33,755 bases of DNA from Helicobacter sp. MIT 00-7814 (lineage in GTDB: Bacteria; Campylobacterota; Campylobacteria; Campylobacterales; Helicobacteraceae). Made by a program: the position numbers and the translations under genes. Positions 20,796 through 27,583 of this stretch are shown one piece after another (position 1 is the stretch's first letter; each line of letters opens with the position of its first letter). The DNA lies in the NCBI RefSeq assembly GCF_003364115.1, contig NZ_NXLL01000023.1:1-33755 (forward strand). The letters are read 5' to 3'. Under the pieces are notes generated by a model. The model was not told the DNA's origin. It saw only the letters and a list, made by a program, of their open reading frames with translations, and searched no databases.

Positions 20796-21833
20796 TTATT
20801 TCACGCATTTAAGAAAACTCACGCTCCCAACTTTCACCCACGCAAGCATTTGAGAATCCACAAGCTCTTGCGCGCGCTTTTGGCTTAAAGGGGAATAGAG
20901 AATCTGCAAATCCTCTTTGCTTAGCGGACGACGGGCAATTTGTGCAAGAATCTCATCTTTGTTTAGCTCTTGCTTTGATTCTTGCGACACACTTTGCGCT
21001 TGCAATGCGTTTTGCCCCTGTAGTGCATTTTGCTCTTGCGACGCGCTTTGTTTTGCAGGATTTCTCTGTGGTAGACATACGCAAATATTTTCAAACACAC
21101 TTGCAAAATGCTCGATTTCCTCCTGCGTTAGGGGCGTGGCTTTGTGTGCGCTAGGACGATCAATCGTGCCAATATCAAGGCGACTTATCGCAATACTTTG
21201 CAAAAATCCCGCTAATTCCCTAGCAGAATCCATATCATCATTCACGCCCTTCACAAGCAAAATCTCGCCAATAAGCGCGCCTTTAAAAATGCGCGAAAAC
21301 TCCGCGATGCCCTCTTTTATCTGCGCAATGTCTAAACTTTTATGTGCCCTATCCACACGCTTGAAAATCCGCTCATTAAGAGAATCCAGCGAAAATTTCA
21401 CCATATCAAATTCAAGCAACGCCTTTTGCACTTCTTTTTTCCAAAAAAGCGAGCCATTGCTTAAAATAAGCGTCTTAATGTTGCCAAAAGGCGCGCCTTT
21501 GAAAGTAGCCAGAATCTTTTTAGATTCCATAATCAATTCATACAAATGCGGATAAAGCGTAGGCTCGCCATTTGCGGTAAATGTGAGGACATCGACCTTC
21601 GCATGCGATTTTTGCAAGGAATGCAGGGTTTGCGCGATTTGCTCTATCACAAGCGGGACTTGCGCCACCTCTTGCATAGAATCTTGCGCGCGGGCAGGCT
21701 TTAGCTCGCAGTAAAGGCAGTCAAAATTGCACTGCTTTAAACTCGGGGATAAATCAACCCCCAAAGAATAGCCAAAGCGCCGCGAGAGGATAGGACCAAA
21801 AGTGAAATTATTGTTTGCCATCGATGATTTCAT
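20796..21833 (-). CDS. Radical SAM protein (COG0731-like Fe-S oxidoreductase)
   Basis: Binds a 4Fe-4S cluster and S-adenosylmethionine. The 345 residues have GPILSRRFGYSLGVDLSP followed by the radical SAM CxxxCxxC as CNFDCLYC, a FTANGEPTLYPHL glycine-rich strand, SNGSLFWKKEV and FSLDS, the order seen in COG0731 proteins. The C-terminus (IARRPLSKEDL onward) looks like a winged helix. Residues about 258-290 are a low-complexity Gln/Ala/Ser insertion made of imperfect repeats (QNALQ). The start may be residue 1 or the Met at residue 5 (21821). It overlaps the end of the lipoprotein gene by 14-26 bases, so they are coupled. Substrate unknown. Confidence 0.87.
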   Translation of the reverse strand: MKSSMANNNFTFGPILSRRFGYSLGVDLSPSLKQCNFDCLYCELKPARAQDSMQEVAQVPLVIEQIAQTLHSLQKSHAKVDVLTFTANGEPTLYPHLYELIMESKKILATFKGAPFGNIKTLILSNGSLFWKKEVQKALLEFDMVKFSLDSLNERIFKRVDRAHKSLDIAQIKEGIAEFSRIFKGALIGEILLVKGVNDDMDSARELAGFLQSIAISRLDIGTIDRPSAHKATPLTQEEIEHFASVFENICVCLPQRNPAKQSASQEQNALQGQNALQAQSVSQESKQELNKDEILAQIARRPLSKEDLQILYSPLSQKRAQELVDSQMLAWVKVGSVSFLKCVK

Positions 21834-22332
21834 CGACAGCCTCTGAAAGTGCTTTCGCAGCCTCTTTATTTACCTTGCTTAGGTTTGCAAGATTCTTATC
21901 AAGCGTCTTTCTATCGATTGTCTGAATCTCAATTTTCACATACAAAACCCCGCCCTTGCTTATCCAAGTATCGGTTCTTTGCGCGCCAGAAAGCGTTTGC
22001 TCCACGCTTGAGCGGATAGCCACGACCATTTCGCTACCTTCTGCGCTATCAAGCGCTTTGACTTTTTCCTCGACTTTTGTCTCAATCGTCGCTGCTAAGT
22101 CCGCTCTGCCCTTGATTGTAGCTTCTTTAATCGCCCAATCTGTGCGATTGTTGGTAATCTGCGCGCTTCCTACGCCAAAAGTTTTGTCTTTTTCAGTGCT
22201 TCCAAGTACCCAAGATGGCGCACCATTAAGATCAAAATCTGCTGTATTTCCAAGCTCATTTTTACTCGGACAACCTAAAAATCCAAACGCCACAACTGCG
22301 CTAAATACTAGCATTGCAAGTTTTTTCATCAT
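21808..22332 (-). CDS. LPP20-family lipoprotein
   Basis: The 174 residues have a lipoprotein signal (LVFSAVVAFGFLGC, lipid-modified Cys at about 21) and then GAPSWVLGSTEKDKTFGVGSAQITNN with a following Ala-rich helix, which resembles H. pylori Lpp20 (GAPDWVVG, LITNN) but is not the same gene. Probably an outer-membrane or periplasmic lipoprotein processed by LspA. GGAG lies 3-6 bases before two adjacent ATG codons. Divergent from napA across about 200 bases. Confidence 0.82.
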   Translation of the reverse strand: MMKKLAMLVFSAVVAFGFLGCPSKNELGNTADFDLNGAPSWVLGSTEKDKTFGVGSAQITNNRTDWAIKEATIKGRADLAATIETKVEEKVKALDSAEGSEMVVAIRSSVEQTLSGAQRTDTWISKGGVLYVKIEIQTIDRKTLDKNLANLSKVNKEAAKALSEAVDEIIDGKQ

Positions 22333-22435
22333 TCACTCCTTTTGGGGATTTGTAAAATTAAAGTGCTGATTATAGCTTAAAATTTCAAAATAAATTAAAA
22401 GTTTATGCCAAAAGCTAGCACAAATAAAAGCTAAT

Positions 22436-22450
22436 TGATAAAAATTATTA
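22436..22450 (+). promoter_or_regulatory. Candidate Fur/PerR-like box upstream of napA
   Basis: TGATAAA-A-ATTATTA matches the 7-1-7 Fur repeat at 12 of 14 informative positions, about 90 bases before napA and 104 bases before the divergent lipoprotein gene. Assignment to Fur or PerR cannot be made from sequence alone. Confidence 0.4.
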
Positions 22451-22496
22451 TTTAGAGGGAAAAGCATTTACAAAGTTAGTCTAGAATCTTGCCTAG

Positions 22497-22514
22497 TTCT
22501 TAGCTCGCTAAGAA
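22497..22514 (+). promoter_or_regulatory. 18-bp palindrome just upstream of napA
   Basis: TTCTTAGC-TC-GCTAAGAA has perfect 8-bp arms with a 2-base centre, 25 bases before the start codon. It could be an operator or a leader hairpin that affects mRNA stability. Confidence 0.45.
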
Positions 22515-22539
22515 ATACTTTTACACTAAAGGAGAAACG

Positions 22540-22977
22540 ATGAGTAAAGTTATCGAGCAATTAAAGCAGATTCAGGCAGACGCGCAAGTGTTTTATGTTA
22601 AGGTGCATAATTTTCATTGGAATGTGCGCGGTATGGATTTCCACCCTACGCACAAGGCGACACAAGAAATTTATGAGGAGTTCGCAGATGTTTTTGATGA
22701 TGTCGCAGAGCGTGTGTTGCAGCTAGGCAGTGTGCCTTATGTGACGCTTGCGGATATGATCAAAGCTGCTAAGATTAAAGAGGAAAGCGCGACAAGCTTT
22801 GATTCCAAAACAATTGCAAAAGCAATTTTAAGCGATTATGAATACTTTTTGAAAGCGTTTTTACAGCTTTCAAGTGACGCAGACGCGCAAGGCGACAAAG
22901 TAAGTGCAGCGTATGCAGATGACAAAGTCGCGCATTTGCAAAAAGCAATTTGGATGTTAAAAGCCCAACTTAGCTAG
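22540..22977 (+). CDS. napA: Dps-family iron-storage and DNA-protection protein (NapA)
   Basis: Twelve-subunit ferritin-like shell that oxidises and stores iron and protects against peroxide; in H. pylori it is the neutrophil-activating protein. The 145 residues are very close to that protein in plan. Ferroxidase ligands are visible: H26 in [12 protein letters not shown]38 in FHPTHKAT, D53 and E57 in [19 protein letters not shown] precedes the ATG. Divergent from the LPP20-family gene; a strong stem-loop follows. Confidence 0.96.
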   Translation: MSKVIEQLKQIQADAQVFYVKVHNFHWNVRGMDFHPTHKATQEIYEEFADVFDDVAERVLQLGSVPYVTLADMIKAAKIKEESATSFDSKTIAKAILSDYEYFLKAFLQLSSDADAQGDKVSAAYADDKVAHLQKAIWMLKAQLS

Positions 22978-22996
22978 TTTTAAACTTTTGCCAATC

Positions 22997-23027
22997 CTAG
23001 ATTCTGTTTGAGTTAAACAGAATCTAG
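22997..23027. terminator. Perfect 13-bp stem-loop after napA
   Basis: Arms CTAGATTCTGTTT (22997-23009) and its exact complement (23015-23027) around GAGTT. No T-run follows on either strand, so it may act as a 3-prime stabiliser rather than a classical terminator. The rest of 23028-23217 is AT-rich with no gene. Confidence 0.55.
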
Positions 23028-23217
23028 AGCTTCCAAACTCCAACACAATTTCTCAACCTCCAAGCAATCTAAAAAAAGTCAATACACACTACCCAGCAAA
23101 AACTTGTTTTTAATATATTTCATTCAATTAAACAGCACGAACCAAAATTTTGCTTTTATACGCGCGAATTATTTGGATTATTTAAATTATTAAGTTTCTA
23201 AAAAGTTTAAAGTTATA

Positions 23218-23310
23218 GATTGCTTTGCCGACAAAGTCGGCTTAGCAATGATAGGAATGAGGGGTTTCTTTGGATTGCTTCGGATTCTTAATTAGAATCC
23301 TCGCAATGAC
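23218..23310. repeat. Pair of palindromic repeats of the GTCATTGCGAG...GAAGCAATC type
   Basis: Two inverted elements side by side downstream of the second receptor. The first (23218-23251) has arms ATTGCTTTGCCGAC and GTCGGCTTAGCAAT with two mismatches and an AAA loop. The second (23272-23310) has outer ATTGC/GCAAT and inner GGATTCT/AGAATCC arms around TAATT; on the minus strand it begins GTCATTGCGAGGATTC and ends GAAGCAATCC. This wording is known from intergenic palindromes in several bacterial groups. Confidence 0.6.
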
Positions 23311-23318
23311 AAAGCCTC

Positions 23319-25670
23319 TTAGAATGTATATCTTGCTTCTAGGAAGTAGCTTCTACCTTGTCCGATTAGGTAGCCATAGCCCGCGATTGTGTCGGTTGCA
23401 TCGCCATTGTAGTAGCTATAGTAGAAAGTATCAAAGACATTTCTTACCCCACCGCTTAGGCTCAAGTCGCCAAACTTCGCATTTATCCCTATATCGCTTA
23501 GGCTGTAAGCTGGGATTGTGTCTTGCGCTTGCGCAACACTATTGCTGTATTGGATAATGTCTTTTTGCGCGCCATAGAAGCTGTTTTGATTCCAAATGCT
23601 AAAGATTCTATTAAAGGAGTAGCTGATACCAAAAGTCGCTTTATAGTTGCTTACATAAGGGACTTTGTAGCCTTTTGCGGCGCCTTTGCTAATGCTCGCG
23701 TCAATGTAGGTGAAGCTCTCACTCAAGCGCAAGGAATCATCAAGCAAATACTGCTCTGAAAATACCTCAAGCCCCATGCGTGTAGTTGCATCAAAGTTCC
23801 CATATTCTACACCACCCACAGAGTGCGCGTTGCCGATTGTGTAGAATTCATTATTTGTAAGCGTGTAGAAAAGTGAAGCGGAGAATACCACTCTATCCGC
23901 CCAAAAGTCTTTCAATCCCAACTCAAAAGTATAATAATCCTCTTGCTTTAGGTTTGTAGCTTCATAGCGAGAAGGATTTGTAGCTTGCTGACTTGGCGCA
24001 GTTGAGCCTGCTCTTCTTAGTAAGGAATTTGGACTTGGTGAAAAATAGCCTTTTTCAAACTTCGCATAGACATTTCCTGTATCGCTGTATTTGTAGTTTG
24101 GTGTGAGCTCTAGGGCGAAGTTGCTAAGATTCTTGCTATAGCTTGTTGTGGCGATTGCATTTGAAGTTACTTGTGTTCGTTCTGTTTGTCCTGTAGTCAT
24201 AACGACTTGTCCGTATTGGTCGTTGGTTACATCAATGCTGTATTGTGCGTTTTCATATCTCGCACCACCTGTAAGAGAGAATCTCTCTGTAAAGTCGTAT
24301 TTCTCAAGTGCAAAGAGAGAGTTTGTCCATTTTGTCCCCGTGAAAGGAATGTAAATCGTGTGGTCATAGACAAATGGTATTGTTTGTTGGTTCATGGTCG
24401 TAGAGCCTGCTGCTGTAATGTATTGATTCATCACTCTTTTGCCACGATTATAGACAGATTCAAATCCAACTAAAAAGCGTCCATTGGTATGTGTCAAGTC
24501 ATACTTTGCGATAAGCCCTGCTTTTTGATCATCAAAAAGTGAGCCACTTTGATCGGCTGCTGCATTAGTCGTGTTAAACATACCAGCACGATAGCTTGAA
24601 AGTATCGTTACAGAATCCACATAATCAATCTTATTGAGATGATAGAAGGCTTTGATATCAAGCTTTGAGTTTTGCGTGATTTGCCCTACATAGCCTAGAC
24701 TCACATCAAGGCGTTGCTGCTCGTTATTCAGCTCGCCATTGCCCTTGGTGAGCCTATCAGCCTTGCTAGGTGTGGCGTTGTCCATGAAAGAATTATTTGG
24801 CGTAGTCTTAATCTTGCCTGTGAAGTAGTCAATATCAAAGCTTAGCGTATGTCCGGGCGTAAAATCGTGCAAAAGCGCGAAGTTGGCTTGTGCGCCTGTG
24901 GTGCGATCGCCTATGCGCGGTCCGCCACGATTGATATATGCTGCGCCTATGCTGATATGCGTGCTATCGCCGATTTTAGTGCCGAACTTCGCGTCTGCGT
25001 TGTAGCTGTCCCCTGTGGAAGAGACTACATCAGAATAGCTAATGCCAGCGTTAAAGTAGGGCTTGTCAAAGCGTCGTTGCGTGATGATATTTACCACGCC
25101 CCCGCGTGTGCCATTCCCATACAGCACCGCGCCACCGCCGGGGAGAATCTCGATAGATTCAATAGCGTTTGGCGAAAGCGTGTTTAGCGGAGTGACGCCG
25201 TGGCTGGAATCTAGCATGTTGGAATAAATGCCATTGATGAGGACGGAGACATTGGTATTTGCCTTGTTGCCTTGTCCGCGCAAGTCGAGGTTGCTCCCTA
25301 AGCCGGTGTTGGTAATGCCAACAAATGGCGTGTAGCGGAAGATTTCCTCTGTGCTTTTGTAGCCTTTGTCCTCGATAAGGTCGCGGTCGATGGTATAGAC
25401 ATTGCGATTGAGCTCATCGAGCTTGGAGCGCATGATTGAAGCGGTCGCGGTAACTTTGTTTAAGCGGGCAGATTCCATAACTTCATCGCTTTGAGCGAGG
25501 GAAGAGTGCGAAGAGCCTTTGCTTTGGTCTGATGTGTGTGTGTGTGTGGCTTGTGGGGTCGCTGTGCTTGGGGCGTTTTGTGCGTTTGTGTTTTGCGTGC
25601 CTAGCTCATCGGCGAGCGCCAACTGCATACTCAAAATGATAGCCACTTGCGGTAAGAAAAATTTTTTCAT
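23319..25670 (-). CDS. TonB-dependent outer-membrane receptor
   Basis: Outer-membrane gated channel for a siderophore, haem or metal complex. The chosen start at 25670 gives 783 residues with a signal peptide MKKFFLPQVAIILSMQLALA and AAGG 8 bases upstream; the frame is open to 25739 but adds 23 residues that do not fit a signal peptide. After a low-complexity region with His/Thr/Ser (about 45-65) comes the plug domain (NLDLRGQGN, VLINGIYSN, ESIEILPGGGAVLYGNG, GGVVNIIT) and a barrel ending in LEARYTF with the expected terminal Phe. The low-complexity part is encoded by an eight-unit CA repeat. The gene is intact and in frame, unlike the receptor at 17879-20559. Substrate unknown. Confidence 0.93.
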   Translation of the reverse strand: MKKFFLPQVAIILSMQLALADELGTQNTNAQNAPSTATPQATHTHTSDQSKGSSHSSLAQSDEVMESARLNKVTATASIMRSKLDELNRNVYTIDRDLIEDKGYKSTEEIFRYTPFVGITNTGLGSNLDLRGQGNKANTNVSVLINGIYSNMLDSSHGVTPLNTLSPNAIESIEILPGGGAVLYGNGTRGGVVNIITQRRFDKPYFNAGISYSDVVSSTGDSYNADAKFGTKIGDSTHISIGAAYINRGGPRIGDRTTGAQANFALLHDFTPGHTLSFDIDYFTGKIKTTPNNSFMDNATPSKADRLTKGNGELNNEQQRLDVSLGYVGQITQNSKLDIKAFYHLNKIDYVDSVTILSSYRAGMFNTTNAAADQSGSLFDDQKAGLIAKYDLTHTNGRFLVGFESVYNRGKRVMNQYITAAGSTTMNQQTIPFVYDHTIYIPFTGTKWTNSLFALEKYDFTERFSLTGGARYENAQYSIDVTNDQYGQVVMTTGQTERTQVTSNAIATTSYSKNLSNFALELTPNYKYSDTGNVYAKFEKGYFSPSPNSLLRRAGSTAPSQQATNPSRYEATNLKQEDYYTFELGLKDFWADRVVFSASLFYTLTNNEFYTIGNAHSVGGVEYGNFDATTRMGLEVFSEQYLLDDSLRLSESFTYIDASISKGAAKGYKVPYVSNYKATFGISYSFNRIFSIWNQNSFYGAQKDIIQYSNSVAQAQDTIPAYSLSDIGINAKFGDLSLSGGVRNVFDTFYYSYYNGDATDTIAGYGYLIGQGRSYFLEARYTF
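25533..25548 (-). repeat. Eight-unit TG/CA dinucleotide repeat inside the second receptor
   Basis: Sixteen bases of alternating T and G, coding alternate His and Thr in the receptor behind its signal peptide. Gain or loss of a unit would shift the frame, so this is a possible second switch. The current length is in frame. Confidence 0.7.
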
Positions 25671-26038
25671 TTGTAAGCCTTTCATAAATGGAAAATGTAG
25701 TTTGTGGAGAAAGTTTCTCCGTGGCGTATTATTATGCAAAAAATCTAAAAATTATCTTAAGATTTTAAGAATTACTCTTAAATCTCTTTGTAATATGGGG
25801 AAAATGAGCAGATTTTATGGGAAATGGGTTTGTGATTGTGCTTTGCAATGTAGAAAATGGGTGAAAAAATAGAGCGAAAATAAAATTTGCGGGGTGGGAA
25901 AGTGTCGGAATATCTGCAAAATTTTAATAATTAAAAAAGTAGAGTATACCCCACACAAACTGGGATTTAAATTTTTCGCGCTTTTGGGCTTTTGTGCAAA
26001 TACAAAAACCCAAAAGACACGGATTTAAAGAAGTGGTG
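25671..26038. other. Intergenic leader of the second receptor
   Basis: No gene seen. It holds a 15-base palindrome GGAGAAA-G-TTTCTCC (25706-25720) in the leader, TAATAAT near 25730 as a possible -10, an 8-base palindrome TCTTAAGA (25755-25762), and an inverted repeat TTTAAGA-ATTAC-TCTTAAA (25764-25782) that may be an upstream operator. A NikR-type spacing was checked and does not fit. Positions 25783-25980 show nothing recognisable. Confidence 0.45.
25981..26016 (-). terminator. Stem-loop downstream of the Cj0069-family gene
   Basis: Fifteen-base arms CTTTTGGGCTTTTGT (25981-25995) and ACAAAAACCCAAAAG (26002-26016) pair at 14 positions around a 6-base loop, 22 bases after the stop codon. No long T-run follows, so termination is probable but not certain. 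Confidence 0.6.
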
Positions 26039-27148
26039 TTATTTGAGCTTCTCGCTTACGATATCCACGATATTATCGCCCACCATTACAGCGATTTTTT
26101 CCATATATTCTGCTGGGCTTGTGAATCCTACGCAAGAGCAGTTGATTTCACCTAGCACATATTTATCCTTGCCATTTTTGTCAGTGTCAAGGATGAAGTC
26201 CGCCGTCCAAATAAGTGGCAAGTCATAATTCCCTAGTTTTTCGCGGATTCCGGGCAATTGCACTAAAAACCAATCAATAAGGCTTTGCCAATCTTTTGGC
26301 TCATCGTAGCGATATTTCGCCCCGCTAAAAAGTGTCGCAGAGAACGCATCGCCGCCTTCTGCTGGCTTTTTATGCACGACATAAACCGGTGTTTTGTAAA
26401 GCATGAGGATTCTTATCTCGCCCTCTTTGATACGCGGTAAGAAAGTCATATCCACAAGCATACCATTATCGCCTACCAAATAATGCTCGCAGAAGTCCAT
26501 AAACTCACCTAACTTGCGCTCTTCTGTGTGATTATCTTTTGCTTCGGTGCAGATGATTTTTGTATCAAGTGGTAGAGAATCCACTTTATTATAATCGCTT
26601 GCATTCTCTAGTCTCACGCGCCAAATGCCCTCCCCTGTGCTTCCGCGATTTTGCTTCAATACGCGCTCGCCTTTTGCCAAAGTTTTGGGGAAAGTCTTTT
26701 TGAAATCATGCTTTTCGCTAAATGCCACGCCAATTCTCTTCGCCTCTGCTGGATCATAATAAGCATAAGTATCATCAGGCACAAGATCCGTGCTCGCAAG
26801 CTTTGTCAGCGCGTCTTTTGCACCATAGCCTATCATCGCATCAGGGTGAGGCATACCCACAAGCCCATCAGCGCAGAGCTTACGCAATACATCAAAATAC
26901 AATCGCTCCTCTTTGAGATTGCCCGGATTTACGCGAGAAACATAGCCATCAGCTGTATTTTTCACATGCTCATAGATTTTGTTGCGCTCTTTTTCATCAC
27001 GCAAAATCTCATCGGTGAAAAACACCACCTCCGCATTCCAGCCCTTAGCTTTTAGGGCATTTACCATCGGCATAGTATCTTTTCTGTGCCCATCAGGTCC
27101 CTTATCACTTCCTCCGCGCGCTTCAAAAAACACGATGTTCTTTTTCAT
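26039..27148 (-). CDS. Cj0069-family protein, ATP-grasp-like
   Basis: Recognised as a member of the poorly studied Cj0069 family; the function is not known. With the ATG at 27148 (GGAG 5 bases upstream; an earlier GTG at 27154 overlaps the ribosome site) it has 369 residues. The pattern suggests an ATP-grasp fold: an N-terminal substrate domain (KNIVFFEARGG, DGHRKDTMPMV), a nucleotide-binding loop KQNRGSTGEGIWRV (about 166-180), the core strand EIRILMLYKTPVYVVHKKP, and a metal-binding end TADFILD...LGEINCSCVGF with the E-x-N pair. ATP-grasp enzymes usually ligate a carboxylate to an amine or thiol. Divergent from the RND pump. No membrane segments or signal peptide. Confidence 0.8.
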   Translation of the reverse strand: MKKNIVFFEARGGSDKGPDGHRKDTMPMVNALKAKGWNAEVVFFTDEILRDEKERNKIYEHVKNTADGYVSRVNPGNLKEERLYFDVLRKLCADGLVGMPHPDAMIGYGAKDALTKLASTDLVPDDTYAYYDPAEAKRIGVAFSEKHDFKKTFPKTLAKGERVLKQNRGSTGEGIWRVRLENASDYNKVDSLPLDTKIICTEAKDNHTEERKLGEFMDFCEHYLVGDNGMLVDMTFLPRIKEGEIRILMLYKTPVYVVHKKPAEGGDAFSATLFSGAKYRYDEPKDWQSLIDWFLVQLPGIREKLGNYDLPLIWTADFILDTDKNGKDKYVLGEINCSCVGFTSPAEYMEKIAVMVGDNIVDIVSEKLK

Positions 27149-27305
27149 AGCCACTCCTTTTGTTTGATTTTCTTACAAGAAAGAAGTATTCACTCTATCA
27201 CAAGCCAACGCAAAAGAATATAAAACTAACGCTTTTTAGGCGAAAGTTAGAAACTATGTAGCAAGAATTAACAAATTTTGTTAGCAAAGTAAGCTATTTT
27301 AAGGA

Positions 27306-27405
27306 ATGCAGTGTGCGGCACGCACCTTCTAGCGTTGTCGGGGGTTTGGGGGTTGTAAGGGGGATAAGGGGAGCGACTTCGCAATTCAAGCCCCCTTGTC
27401 CCCCT
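27306..27405 (+). repeat. Structured G-rich element with hairpin, G-quadruplex motif and long stem
   Basis: A GTGCG/CGCAC hairpin (27313-27325) is followed by AGCGTTGTC and four G-tracts (G5 at 27340, G5 at 27348, G5 at 27359, G4 at 27368; loops 3, 6 and 4 bases). The last two tracts also pair with C-tracts to form a 14-bp stem (27358-27371 with 27392-27405, one U-G pair) capped by GCGACTTCGC. The two folds exclude each other. A partial inverted copy lies at 1-60. The rest of the 435-base gap 27149-27583 holds only the pump promoter. Confidence 0.75.
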
Positions 27406-27518
27406 GCAAAAAGAAGCTTTGAGAATCTAAGTTGGGATTAAGCTAAACATTAAAGATTCTGAAAAAAATAATTTCCAATTTCCCCGCAAATTTTCTCAAC
27501 AAATTTCACTTTTCCCCC

Positions 27519-27549
27519 TTGACAGACACCAAGTGTCATCTTTTATAAT
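27519..27549 (+). promoter_or_regulatory. RND pump promoter with operator-like palindrome
   Basis: TTGACA (27519-27524) and TATAAT (27544-27549) are both perfect, but the spacer is 19 bases, longer than the ideal 17. Inside it lies GACAC-CAA-GTGTC (27525-27537), a perfect inverted repeat placed where a TetR-type repressor would block the promoter. The long spacer could itself make the promoter depend on an activator. Confidence 0.65.
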
Positions 27550-27583
27550 TTCACCTTTTATTTCTCAAAACAAAAGGATTTTT

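Noticed and set aside
20917-21555. A 212-residue Cys/Ser-rich open frame opposite the radical SAM gene
   Set aside because: Antisense to the conserved CxxxCxxC and glycine-rich strands; the Cys come from complementing Ala and Gln codons.
22978-23318. tRNA or other classical RNA gene in the longer gaps
   Set aside because: No cloverleaf, TTCGA-type T-loop or CCA end was found here or in the other gaps longer than 250 bases.
25671-25739. 23-residue extension of the second TonB receptor
   Set aside because: It adds sequence before a perfect signal peptide and lacks a ribosome site.
25725-25758. NikR operator before the second TonB receptor
   Set aside because: TATTATT and AATTATC are 16 bases apart instead of 11, and the right half differs from the consensus.
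27533-27583. Upstream GTG start of the RND pump
   Set aside because: It lies between the -35 and -10 boxes, so it would not be in the mRNA; ATG 27584 has AAAGGA and the standard opening.
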